Assembly: GCF_047496725.1 (NCBI RefSeq) | Contig: NW_027328667.1 | Span: 1,706,001-1,770,000, forward strand | Source of the DNA: Anoplolepis gracilipes | Taxonomy: Eukaryota; Arthropoda; Insecta; Hymenoptera; Formicidae | Direction: 5' to 3' | Length of the DNA stretch: 64,000 nt | Shown here: positions 42,880-53,999 of the stretch, piece by piece | Layout of the letters: each line of letters starts with the position of its first letter | Position numbering within the stretch: the stretch's first letter is position 1 | Translations under genes and position numbers: made by a program | The notes under the pieces: generated by a model | The model's database searches: none | What the model saw: only the letters and a program-made list of their open reading frames with translations | Told to the model about the DNA's origin: nothing

Positions 42880-44744
42880 TGAGAAGTGCATTTTATCCCT
42901 TTACCAAAAACCACTTTACATGATAACCTATCAATACAATAAGTTTCATTGAAATCGATTGGTATCACGTCGTAAGATCCCCTTGTAAGAAAATGAATGT
43001 TTTATATACGTACATATTTGTGTGTAACACTTTAGGTTTTTTACATTTGGTGTAATAAACTCACAATGTATATATATATATTCGCTTCTCTCTTATTGAT
43101 AATACAGTTATATGTCATATTTAAAATAATCTTTTTTCCGATTTTATAAAACTTTTTTACACAATTATGTCATTTGTGATAAAATTCCAGGAAGAGCGAA
43201 TTTTAGTCATTATATATATATATATTTTTATTTATTTTTTTTTTCTACAAAACAATTATGTATTTTCTTTATACTAATTGATTCGTCTCATTATTATATG
43301 TATAAAAATATTGAAATAAGAATATCGAGAAAACTGAATATTTTACAAGATATTTTGTATTTTATATCAAAATACTGTAACTTTCGCTTTATAACTCGAA
43401 AAGTATTTAACTAGATCACTGATAATTACTCATATGAACGAAAAAAGTGTCACAGTAATGACATGTATAAACATCAAAAAAAACTTTAGCTTTGCCAATT
43501 TTTAACGGACTTACATTAAACTTGATCCATAGTTTTGAAGTCTCTGATAATGCATCCGGAGTCAAATATGAGAAATTCATACTAACAGATTCAATATAGC
43601 GGCTTGTAGTGACTAAGTTATTCTTATCTCCATTATTAGTTAATGAAATATTATTACAAGTGCGCCGGGCAGAGTCTGCGATACGACTTTATACTTAATT
43701 TTTTTTCTTTTTTTAATAAATTTTGTTATATTTTTTTGTTTTTAATTTTTTAATTTTTTTTGTTTCTTATATGTTCTTACTTTAAACATTTTTTTAATTG
43801 TTTTTATACGTTTTTACCTTTTGGATTTCTTTGAGTTTAGCCTTTGCTTTTTAACAGAAATTTTATTATAAATTATATATCAACAATACAAAAACAATAC
43901 AAAAATATTCAGAACTTGACTTTAAAGAAAATTTGACTTTGGATCTGTAATGAACGGTTCAAAAGATATTATAACAGCCTTAGGTACATACACCAAATAA
44001 AATAACAAAGTTTGAATTTCTTGAATCAATCCGTTATCTATAATCAAAAAACATAACGAATGTGATACATTGCTACAATGAAATAGCTTTGAAGTTAATC
44101 ATTTAAAGCCGCTATGAGTTCGCTATTTTTAATTTTGAAATTTCGGTCCTGAATTTGTCCAGAGGCCCAAAAAAGTCTTTATAGATAAACTTTCATGTAA
44201 AATATGAAATTATTCGCTCTCACCAGTTTTAGTATAAGACGGTAATTTACTTTATTATAGTGTTTTGAAAAACTCACAAGATAAGCTACAAAATATGTAA
44301 TGAAAACGGGGAAAGGGGGTTCATTTAAGAAATTGAGGATGACCTTTATGTGACATTGACAATATCGTTCAATGCCATAATAATATTATTATGTAATGGC
44401 ACATAAAACTTAATAATTTTGACATCTATAATTATGTATTCAAAGATCTTTAAAAGATCTAATAGATTTGATTTACAAGTTAGAACTTGTAATAAAAATT
44501 TATTAAAGAATAATTTTTTGGTAAATATCCTGTTTAGGGGAGAAATTTTTATTTAAAAGAACATATAATTATGATGAACGCATTAATACTTTTTTTGACA
44601 TCATGAGTTCACTATATCCATTAGATCAATAAGTAAATATTAATTAAAGTTTCAATAAAATGACTATTTTTTAATGTTTTTTTCCTTCATTCCAAAAGAT
44701 TATGGTTTTTACAATTACTTGTTACAATTTGTGTGCAAATGGGA
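42880..44744. other. AT-rich intergenic or intronic stretch
   Basis: No gene recognised. A few short segments (for example TGAAAAACTCACAAGATAAGC at about 44,265) weakly resemble the foldback MITE at 58,989-59,718, so an older degraded copy may lie at about 44,100-44,350. Confidence 0.45.
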
Positions 44745-45250
44745 AAGTGCATGTACGGACACAGTAAGTGGGTTCCGCTCCCTTACGGGGCCTCCACTTC
44801 CAAAAAATATAACCTTTTTCCACCCACACAACAAATGGATTGGGTTAGGTTATTTCTTTTTAAGTAGAGCCCTCCGCAGGGGAGCGGAACCCACTATGCT
44901 CGCGCATAGACTTTCTATGCGAAAAAAGTGTAAGCGTGGGTTCCACCTCCTGCAGAGGGCTTCACTTCCAAAAACAATAACCTAACCCAACCCATTTGTT
45001 GTGTGGATAGGAAAGTATATGTGTAGAAAGTGTATGCGCGGATACAGTGGGCTCCGCCCGCCTGCGGAAGGCTCCACTTCCAAAAAAAATAACCTAAACC
45101 AACCCATTTGTTGTGTGGGTAGGAAAGTGTATGTATAGAAATTGTATGCACGGATACAGTGAGCTCCGCCCCCCTGCGGGGAGCTCCAAAAGATATAAAC
45201 TTACCCAACCCATTTGTTGTGTGGGTAGGAAAGTGTATGCGCGGATATAA
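44745..45250. repeat. Tandem ~110-bp repeats plus one inverted unit
   Basis: The unit containing CCCATTTGTTGTGTGGGTAG recurs at about 44,990, 45,101 and 45,211 (period about 110). Each has a GGATACAGTGGGCTCCGCCC and CTCCACTTCCAAAAAA-type segment. An inverted copy (CCACACAACAAATGGATTGG) lies at about 44,822. ORFs across it are repeat artefacts. Confidence 0.88.
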
Positions 45251-45784
45251 TGGGACTATATTATATATTGTTATAATTAATATTGTATGAGGTTTAGAGT
45301 CTTTATCGTTGTTTTTCTCGAACACTATCACTCATATAATAAAAATGGATAGGATATAAAATATGTATTTTAAAGAGACCTAGAACTTTTATTTGAAACA
45401 TTTAAAATTTCCAGTATTTGATAAAATAATTGCAAAAAACGTCAATTTTTAACAATTTTTTGCATGTAACTTTTTAGTAAACAACGAGCGACGACTAAAA
45501 TCTTTTAAGCGTTACTCGGGGTGATGACCTTGACAACATGTCAAGGTCAAGGACATCGGAGGATCCTCCCCTAAACAGGATATTTACCATTTTTTTATGA
45601 CATACTTACAGTAAGAATCAGAAGACAGACTATTATCATGCAAACTGTACTACAACATACAGTTGTTAATGCGAAAGGACGAGTAGCAATAACAATCTCA
45701 TTTGCATACCTAAATAAATTTAACAAGCATTCAAATTTACATTACTTAATTTTTCAAATCATGTTTTATATATATATATATATA

Positions 45785-46548
45785 CAGGGTGTCCCAGACC
45801 TACCGAATCACCTGTTAATGGTGGATTCCTGAGGTCATTTGGAGACAAAAATCCTGATACCAAAATGTCGAGGCTACAATAGTTTTCAAATGGTAAGAGT
45901 TTAAAGTTGACCAATTGGCATGACAAAACTTCGCGCGCTCAGGCATGTCGCATATTAAAAGTGCCACCGTACTAAATTTAATTATTGACATTGAAATATT
46001 GATAAATTATGTATTTAATTTATTGTTAAGTTATTGTTATGTAGTAATGTATTGTTATTAAAATAATTTTATAAATTTATCTCCTTCATGTGCGGTTAAT
46101 AAATTTCGGTATTAGAAAATCTCTGCAATGACAGAAAATCTTCGTAACCACCCAATTAAATTCAATCTCGATGTTGTGCGCGGAATTACGAAGATTTTCT
46201 GTCATTGCAGAGATATTCTAATACCGAAATTTATTAACCGCACATGAAGAAGATAAATTTATAAAATTATTTTAATAACAATACATTACTACATAACAAT
46301 AACTTAACAATAAATTAAATACATAATTTATCAATATTTCAATGTCGATAATTAAATTTAGTGCGGTGGCACTTTTAATATGTGACGTGCCTGAGCGCGC
46401 GAAGTTTTGTCATGCTAATTGGTCAACTTTAAACTCTTACCATTTGAAAACTATTGTAGCCTCGACATTTTGGTATTAGGATTTTCGTCTCCAAATGACC
46501 TCAGGAATCCACCATTAACAGGTGATTCGGTAGGTCTGGGACACCCTG
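45785..46548. mobile_element. Long foldback MITE (764 bp), mariner type
   Basis: The element is almost wholly an inverted repeat. CAGGGTGTCCCAGACCTACC at 45,785 has its complement ending at 46,548, with arms of roughly 360 bp around a short loop near 46,150-46,190. It is flanked by TA. The CAGGGTGTCCCA tip is characteristic of insect mariner-related MITEs. No coding sequence. Confidence 0.92.
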
Positions 46549-46554
46549 TATATA

Positions 46555-46720
46555 CAAGGTGTCCCATTTTAAGTGTGCATCTCCAATAACTTTCTTATTT
46601 TTGATTTTAGAGAAAAATATTTCAGACAAAAATTGTATAGTTTCGAGGGGGCCATAAAATGGTAAGTGAATACTATTTTATGAGATATTTTGGGATGCAC
46701 ATTTAAAATGAGACACCCTG
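46555..46720. mobile_element. Short MITE with related GGTGTCCC tip
   Basis: The tip CAAGGTGTCCCATTTTAAG is paired with the complement of CAGGGTGTCTCATTTTAAA at the other end, 166 bp in total. It lies 6 bp from the preceding foldback element and shares its GGTGTCCC tip, so both may use the same transposase source. A (TA)n run follows at about 46,729-46,776. Confidence 0.8.
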
Positions 46721-46732
46721 TATATACATATA

Positions 46733-46776
<44 letters not shown>

Positions 46777-46779
<3 letters not shown>

Positions 46780-47246
46780 AATTACATCCGTAATATAAAT
46801 ATCCGAAATATTACTCTTTTCAAACTTGCTTTAAACTTTATTTGAACTCCATAATAAGTTTAACAATAAGATAGTCTAAAATAAGTCCAGAATAGATTAA
46901 AAAACGGCCTTGTTCCTAATATTTTAGAAAGGTCCGAAGTTGTGTCAAACGTATATCCTATGTTTATTAAATGAGAAACGAATCTTTTTTGAACTAAAAA
47001 TGGACGTCCGACATTCAGACATTTGATGCACATCCATTGGATGTCTATCTGAGTATGTGATATCTTCAAACAGAGATTTTATAATATTTGATATTTTTTA
47101 TTTATTCATAAAACAAGGTAGTTAAACTATTTTGTTGGCTGTTTAAATACTAAATATATGTTTCTTAAATATTACAGAGAAATTAGCGTTATATATATAA
47201 GAAGGTATTAATGTTTGCAATTGTAAAAATGTAAAATAGATGATAT
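46777..47246. other. Stretch between MITEs and receptor exon
   Basis: AT-rich. The minus-strand ORF 47,069-46,860 has no receptor-like features. The third receptor exon would be expected here or further left, but I do not see it. Confidence 0.4.
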
Positions 47247-48079
47247 TTACTCGATTAAATACTGATGCTTTCTAATACATTTGGCTAAATGGTAAATATC
47301 TGTGGTTTTCCGCAGCTCTTCAGTCAATATATCGAATCTTGCGGATGCAAACCAAAGTAAAAGAGCCATGAAAACATTAGTACATAATTGTCCCGTTACG
47401 TGTATTCCGACTACAACTTGATGCATATAGATAATAGTTCTTAGTGGTTGATAATATACATTGAACGGATATTCGGCTAACGTTGGAAATGGTTGATCCA
47501 TTATAATCGGTACAATAGTGACGGTTACCACCGTAGCCAAATAAAAAGTTACTAGACATGTACCATAAAATATATGACATTTGTCAATGTATTGTTGAAT
47601 AATTATATCTTCATGTGGCTTAATCAATTCAGAAAAATGTATCACTTCGAAAGTAATATACTGCAAATAGTTGTGCATATTATGGATATAAGAAGAAATA
47701 TAGTAATAAGGCATAATTTTTTTCTTAATTAATTTGCATTCTGTTATGAGTTTTTCAATGTTAAATGCACATAGATAACAATTACTTGTATACGGTGTCT
47801 ATTAATTTTGTGAAAGATGAAATTTCCAATACTGTGAATAACGCTGCTTAAAAAAAGTATTAATTCTACTAAAATTATAAAATCGTCAAGATGGTTAATG
47901 ATAGCATATATCAATGATAATTTTAAGCATATTGCTAGAATAATGCATAAATAATGATATAATTCTACGCAGATCATTCTCAACTTTGTCGCGTCCTTTG
48001 ATAACGGCCAGCAGCAAATTGGAAACAAACTTAATTTTACAGCAAAAATAGCTTTTTTTAACATTAATTTTCCTCGCAT
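47247..48079 (-). pseudogene. Odorant receptor, N-terminal exon with frameshift
   Basis: ATG 48,079 starts a 7tm_6 receptor: a short N-terminus containing SLFPICCWPLSKDATKLRM (the WPL near helix 1 is typical), then hydrophobic helices to about 47,760. A one-base frameshift near 47,770 is needed to join the second part. That part carries FEVIHFSELIKPHEDI, YIDKCHIFYGTC, PIIMDQPFPTLAEYPF and LLLWFASARFDILTEEL, all typical of ant-type receptors. The coding stretch ends at a candidate donor (GTAAAT) at 47,246. It is about 270 residues of a roughly 400-residue protein. Missing C-terminal exons may be those at 38,424-38,749. The frameshift makes it a likely pseudogene unless it is a sequencing error. 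Confidence 0.82.
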
Positions 48080-49181
48080 GACTATTGATAATACACTTTG
48101 TATTTTATTTCCTCCTTATGAAATAGCAAAAATTGATTATTTTTTGAAATAGACTCTTCCCCAGAAGAAGAAAAACTATTATAAATATTCGAATTATTCG
48201 CAAAGATATTGCGAGAAAGATATATAGTCAAGATTTATATACATATATATTACATATTCTTACACATTTCCGTCTCACATACTTATAGAATATACATCGA
48301 TGCAATTACTGTGCGATGAGATTGTATCGCGTGTACAGGTTTAAAAAATAAAAACTTTTTCTGCAGTGATAAATGAATAAATGAATAAAATACAAAATAA
48401 TAAATGAATTGATATTTTGTTACTATATCTAGAGGATATTATGTACTATATTATATAGGGTATACTACACATCCTAAATATTATAGAGAAACGAAACTAT
48501 AAATTATAATAAATTATCTATCACTTATCTCAGATATTTTTCTTGACTGTTATTGTAGGAACCGCAATAAAGCGTTTCTACTTATAAGTGCTATAAGGCG
48601 TTCTCGCCTACAATTTAGCATACACCTCAACATTATCTCTTACATATTTTATAATTCTATACTTCTGAAACGGACATGTGTATAAAGTAAAACTGTTTTA
48701 CAATGAACAACATGCAATATTTTTATTGAGTTATATATTTATCTGTTGTTTCTGAGAAAAGGAAAAATTATACTACTAATGTCAAGGAAAAAAGCGATAG
48801 AAACCAGCGCATATGTAAGAACGCAAATAAAAATTCAAGTTTCTTTAATAAAAAAACGCATTTATTTGAATGTTTTGATCCATCTTTGGATTGTCTTCAG
48901 CAATACAACGTAAGAATCCCTATTATAAATTTTGCATGATATACTAAAGTTGGCCGCTAATCGCGTTTGCATGGTTGCCACTTTATTCCGATCGTGATTG
49001 GTTGTCTCGAGATTTGCGAAATCACAATCTCGTAAAACGTGAGCTGGTGCGAAGTGCGCGGTATGTACGAGCGAAACGGTACTCGTTTGACAGCTCATCA
49101 ATTGTCAAATCGTTGATGTAACTGTAAATAAATTTTTTGTACAGTAAAAAAAGCTCATTTTATTGCAATTATTGTTCGAGA

Positions 49182-49216
<35 letters not shown>

Positions 49217-49235
49217 AAAGATATAATAGTAAAAA
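48080..49235. other. Intergenic region upstream of receptor
   Basis: No gene identified. The region is AT-rich up to 48,840, then of mixed composition. The minus-strand ORF 49,101-48,862 has no recognisable domain. A (GA)n run lies at about 49,187-49,214. The receptor promoter, if any, would be just above 48,079. Confidence 0.5.
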
Positions 49236-50033
49236 TAGGTATTGATCGCGGAAGATATAATGTTTAAAGAACTAACGAAGTTGCTGCAATTTTTTCAACT
49301 ACTGCAGATGGAAATATTCCTGATTGTTATGTTACATTTAGAAACAAACGTGATAAAACTTTAAAATATGTTAGTACAATGGATTCAAACGTTGAACCTT
49401 GGATTTATCCAATGTACTATCCACATGGTACGCAAGGTTGGCACAATAATATTAGACAAATCAATGGAACCGTGTAACTTTGTATATCTTGATATACGTA
49501 GATATACTATCTTGATATACATAACAATAGATTAAAATATAATAATATATTAAAATAGATAAGTTTCAGTTTTGCAATAATATATAAAATATGCCGTAAA
49601 ATAACAAAATAAGAAAATCGCATTGGCGCGCGCGAAGTTAATATCAAATTAGTCGTTGGGAAAAACGTCAGTGTAAATTTAATGCATCGGACGCATGTAT
49701 TCAGTTAGTCGAACTGAAATCAAATTATTCCATTTACGTATCCTTTTATTGAATGTTAAAGGAGCAACAAGTTATAATGATTTAAAAACAGTCAATGGTG
49801 TATTGCATCAAACATTTACTTCTGCATGTTTGGCTTTGGGTTTAATTGAAGATGATGACAAATGGAAACGTACAATAAGCGAAGCTTCTATATGGATGAT
49901 GCCAAGACAACTTAGGTCACTTTTTGTTCGAATACTAATGCATTGCCAACCATTGCATTCAAAAGAATTATGGGATGAATTTCAAGTTGCAATGTCCGAA
50001 GATTACGACGATTTGGACTTGTCACTGGAATAA
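49236..50033 (+). pseudogene. Helitron N-terminal and mid-region fragments
   Basis: At 49,281-49,470 the frame reads STTADGNIPDCYVTFRNKRD and YPMYYPHGTQGWHNNI, the region just before the Rep domain in Helitron proteins. A stop lies within the preceding RTNEVAAIF stretch. The frame then ends, and by 49,720 the sequence is already in the pre-helicase region (LLLNVKGATSYNDLKTVNGV, then MSEDYDDLDL), ending at 50,033. Only about 250 bp separate them. The several-hundred-residue Rep segment with its HUH and two-Tyr motifs is therefore deleted. Confidence 0.8.
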
Positions 50034-50101
50034 AAAAAGCTTATGCTCAAATTGATCAATTACTTCGCAAAGAAGGTTGGGGACTTTTGTAATTTCCAGA
50101 A

Positions 50102-51514
50102 ATGAAACAAATAAAGATAAAATATGAAGAAGAAGATACGGAACAATTACAAAGAGAAGCTTTATGCGGTCGGCAACAGTACAGTCAGTTAAATTATGGT
50201 GAAAAAAATGTTGTTGATTATGTTTTAACTCTTTTGAAGAAAACTGACAGTCAACAGAAAAAATGCTTATACATTGACGGTCCAGGAGGTTCAGGTAAAA
50301 CTTTCGTTTACACAACATTATACTATTTACTCAAATCTCAAGGCAAAGTTGTTAATGCAATGGCTTTCACTTGTCTCGCTGCAACATTACTTCCAAATGG
50401 AAGAACAGCACATAAAACTTTAGGTTTGCCTCTGTTTAATGACTCAACATCGAATATAAAAGTTCAATCCAAAGAAGCTGATTATTTAAAAAAAACAGAT
50501 GTTTTTATTTGGGATGAAGCACCAATGGCACTACGATATGCCCTTGAAGTAATGAATCATCTCTTACAGGATTTAATGCATAATGATATACCATTTGGAG
50601 GAAAAATTGTTATTCTTGGTGGAGATTTCAGACAATTATTGCCAGTAAAACAAAGAGCTACACGTTTGGAATTTGTAAATTTATCAATTAAATTCAGTTC
50701 ATTATGGCAACATTTCGAACTTTTTTCATTAACGGAAAATATGCGTATTTTACCACATGAACAGGAATTTGCTCAATTTTTATTAGATTTGAGTAATGGT
50801 ACTCTAAACGATCAATTTAATAATGTTGAAATTCCACTAAGATGTATAGCAGATTTAAATACAAATATAATAAAAGATACATATGAAGAAATAATCAAAC
50901 ACAATCAGTATAGACTTGAAGCAAAACGTGCTATACTTTCTGCAAGAAATATTGATGTGGATGAACTAAATAAACAAGTTGTGAATTTACTTGATGAATC
51001 AACAGAAAGAGTATACACAAGTATAGATACTACTGAAACTACTGATGATAATAATGATATTAATGAAGCTATTTTAACAGAATATTTAAATACTCTAAAT
51101 CCAACAAATTTTCCACCTTATGAACTCCGGTTAAGAAAATATACGATTATCATGCTAATTAGAAATCTGAATATCAGTGAAGGTTTGTGTAATGGAACAA
51201 GATTATTAATTTTAGAATTAGGAAATAATTTGTTAAAGTGTGAAATTCTGACTGGTGATAAAAGAGGAGAAACAATCTTTTTAAATTGCATAACTTTATA
51301 TTGTGAAAATGTTTACCCATTTGTATTTAAAAGAAAACAATTTTCAATTAAAATTGCTTTTGCTATGACAATAAATAAATCACAAGGACAAACATTTGAT
51401 AAAATTGCAATCGATTTAAGAAAAGATATTTTCAGTCACGGACAACTTTATGTTGCATTTTCACGAGTTAGATCTTGGGAATCATTACAAATTCATGTAG
51501 GAGAAGAAAGATAA
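50102..51514 (+). CDS. PIF1-family helicase of Helitron
   Basis: An uninterrupted 470-residue frame. Walker A is GPGGSGKTF (about 50,281); Walker B region is FIWDEAPMA (about 50,506); then ILGGDFRQLLPV, SLTENMR, and near the end the PIF1 C-terminal signatures AFAMTINKSQGQTFDK and LYVAFSRVRSWESL. All superfamily 1B helicase motifs are present and the length suits the helicase domain alone. A 5'-to-3' DNA helicase activity follows from the family. In a complete Helitron it is fused to a Rep nuclease; here upstream fragments are out of frame or deleted. Whether this frame is expressed, or is simply a well-preserved recent remnant, cannot be told from the sequence. A host PIF1 gene is less likely given the flanking Helitron pieces. 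Confidence 0.88.
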   Translation: MKQIKIKYEEEDTEQLQREALCGRQQYSQLNYGEKNVVDYVLTLLKKTDSQQKKCLYIDGPGGSGKTFVYTTLYYLLKSQGKVVNAMAFTCLAATLLPNGRTAHKTLGLPLFNDSTSNIKVQSKEADYLKKTDVFIWDEAPMALRYALEVMNHLLQDLMHNDIPFGGKIVILGGDFRQLLPVKQRATRLEFVNLSIKFSSLWQHFELFSLTENMRILPHEQEFAQFLLDLSNGTLNDQFNNVEIPLRCIADLNTNIIKDTYEEIIKHNQYRLEAKRAILSARNIDVDELNKQVVNLLDESTERVYTSIDTTETTDDNNDINEAILTEYLNTLNPTNFPPYELRLRKYTIIMLIRNLNISEGLCNGTRLLILELGNNLLKCEILTGDKRGETIFLNCITLYCENVYPFVFKRKQFSIKIAFAMTINKSQGQTFDKIAIDLRKDIFSHGQLYVAFSRVRSWESLQIHVGEER

Positions 51515-51526
51515 GTAGATTGGTTA

Positions 51527-51586
<60 letters not shown>

Positions 51587-52219
51587 ATGTTTCAATAAGA
51601 ATGCTGGACGTATAGATTCTACAGTGTAATTATAATTATTTTAAATAAATTTTATTATATACATATTTACAGTAATTACAAACAGATATAATTTTGTATC
51701 AATATTTTATAATACAACATTTTTTATATATTTATTTATTTAATAGTGCATCCTGTGATGAAAAATGCTTTTTGGAAATAGATTATTCTATATTCCTTTA
51801 AGCGTAATCCTGAGGATGCATTATCTATAATAAAATAATTTGTCAAGTAAAATAATGGAAAATAATTTATTTTGTACACATAATGGCAAGAAATATTATT
51901 AAAACAATAAATGAGAATTCAATATTTAACATAAAAATATATTTGAAAAAAAATAATCAAGGTACTTTAAAATTGAATATAAAATAATTTAAAATTATAT
52001 TAAAAAATTATTTAATTAAATATTTATATCATTATATAATAATATTTGTAAAATTAATAGAAATTTAGTAAGAATGTAGTGATACAAACTTTATATGTGC
52101 ATATGCATGTTACGATTAAAATAAGAATGTAAAAAAATTAACTTTTTATAAAAAAATATTAAATTTTAGTTAAAAAATTTAACATGTAAAACAATAGTAA
52201 GATGTAAATCATAATATTG

Positions 52220-52282
<63 letters not shown>

Positions 52283-52790
52283 AGGGAGGGAGGAGGGAGG
52301 GAGAGGGAGGGAGAGGGAGGGAGAGTATTAGATACAAATAATATAATATTAGATAATAATATTGATATATATGTATATATATTAAATGTTTAATGTATAT
52401 ATATATTTAATGTATATATATAATTTATATGTATATATATTAAATGTTTAAATATTATTAAATTAAATTCTTTAAAGTTAAAGAAGAGAAGAAGAATAAG
52501 CAATAGAAATAAATAAGGAGAAGAAGAGAGAATATATAGAAAGAAGAAAGTTTTAAAATTAGAAAATACGAAGAAGTTGGAACATAACCGGTTAGAGACT
52601 TATATAGGAAGAGAGTAGCAAACTCGATTATGTAATCCCTCATTTCTTCTGATTGGATAGAGGCGTTAAAGCTTTTACTGAGCATTTTATAATGTGCACG
52701 AAACACGAAAAACTGAAAATAATATTAATATTTGCAGCTTTATATTTATTTTATATAAAAATCAAATAGAGAGGTTATGTTATTGCGTGA
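51515..52790. other. AT-rich stretch with microsatellites
   Basis: (AT)n at 51,529-51,581; (GA)n grading into GGGA/GGAGGGAG repeats at about 52,223-52,325; short tandem ATATATTTAATGTATATA units at about 52,375-52,450. No gene seen. Confidence 0.7.
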
Positions 52791-53724
52791 GTTTGCCACT
52801 CTCTTCCTAAGAGGCTCTATACGCCCGAAAGATTCGTGAGTTTTGTCGCACGGTGCGCTGGTGTGCGATTTGTCAAAAATGGATGAATGATGAATTTTGC
52901 GTTCGTTTCCGTTTTCCGTCCTTGGACGAGTGCCGACGTGTTTCTTTTGCGCTTTTACGCGTTATTTTTTTGGATTAATTGTAAGTAACTCATATTTTTT
53001 AAATTATTATAATTCTTCCATTACTATTTCACGTACTTATACATATATTTACTTTCATTATTTTAATTCTCTTATCATTTCAATCTAACCACAAAGTAGG
53101 TAGACCAGCTAAGAGCTATATGCTATAAATCAGTAGAAGAAGAAGAAAATGGCGTATATAGGCCTCGCCTGTGTTTGCCGCTGTCTTCTTCTATTGATTT
53201 TGGCCCTGACGAATATATGTATGTCTTATAGCTATTAACGGGTGAAAGAAAATTTATATTATATTCTAAATTTTTTTATTTTATATCATTTATATACTAA
53301 AAAATATAATGCGTAACAGCGCAAGAAGACACGTCTAAACTCGTCTAAGGACGGCAACGAACTTCGCCGCTGTCTCGTCTACTCGCGCATCGTGTCTCGT
53401 TCTAAGAGTTTCCACGAGGAGATCCCTGCGTGCGACACTCAAGCCAGGGCGGGCGAGCCTCGACGGAGCGGCGTTTCTCAGAAATTGCGTCGTCGCATGG
53501 TAGATGTTACAATTTTTTACACTCTTCGAGTCCACCTCGACTCAGGAGAGGTATGTTATTGTTAATATACAGTAATAACTTAAAGTTTATTGTTGTAACA
53601 ATATTATTAAATAAATTAAGTAGCTTCAAATTTTTGTTAAGGATAATCTTTTGATGTCTTGTATTATTTTTTATATGAAATTAAAGATTATAACATTATT
53701 ATAGTTACGTCATACATTTGCAGG
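52791..53724. other. Mixed-composition stretch, possible 5' exon
   Basis: Composition rises near 52,800-52,980, with GCGC- and CGTTTCCG-containing sequence ending in a good donor (TTGGATTAATT then GTAAGTAAC at about 52,981). This could be a 5' untranslated exon of one of the downstream genes, but nothing proves it. A TA-rich tract and a further GC-richer patch (53,320-53,540) follow without coding signal. Confidence 0.25.
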
Positions 53725-53979
53725 CATGCAAATAATCCATCCGTCCTTGAAGGCCAGGAGATACCTTCAAATATTAATCAAAGTTTCATAAATTTTAATA
53801 AACCACGTAACTACAATGATAAGTGGAGACAGAATTCTGCGTGTGTTGGCAGTGGAGTAAGTTCCAGCATACAGAACATAATTCCAAACTTTTAAAATCA
53901 TAATCCTAATATGCAGTCATGGCCAAATTTAACTCATTCCGGATCAAATATACCAAATTTATCATTAAAATAAATTAAT
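53725..53979 (+). pseudogene. Asn/Ser-rich exon-like fragment
   Basis: After an acceptor TTTGCAG (53,718-53,724) the frame reads NNPSVLEGQEIPSNINQSF and NKPRNYNDKW. It either splices at GGA/GTAAGT (53,859) or continues through one TAA into NHNPNMQSWPNLTHSGSNIP. The continuing coding-like sequence past the stop suggests a decayed exon of a low-complexity protein region. It may derive from the same kinase parent as the neighbouring copies. The family is not identified. Confidence 0.4.
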
Positions 53980-53999
53980 TTAGACAAAAAAGAATATAC

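Larger units (their letters stand above)
49236..51514 (+). mobile_element. Helitron remnant
   Basis: Pieces of a Helitron Rep/helicase protein lie in order on the plus strand: an N-terminal segment, a deletion where the HUH Rep nuclease should be, and an intact helicase. Neither the 5' TC end nor the 3' hairpin-CTRR end was identified with confidence. An (AT)n run directly follows at 51,529. Confidence 0.8.

Noticed and set aside
50102..51514. Host PIF1 helicase gene
   Set aside because: Flanking fragments match the Helitron N-terminal and mid regions, and the helicase has the Helitron-type C-terminal motif spacing.
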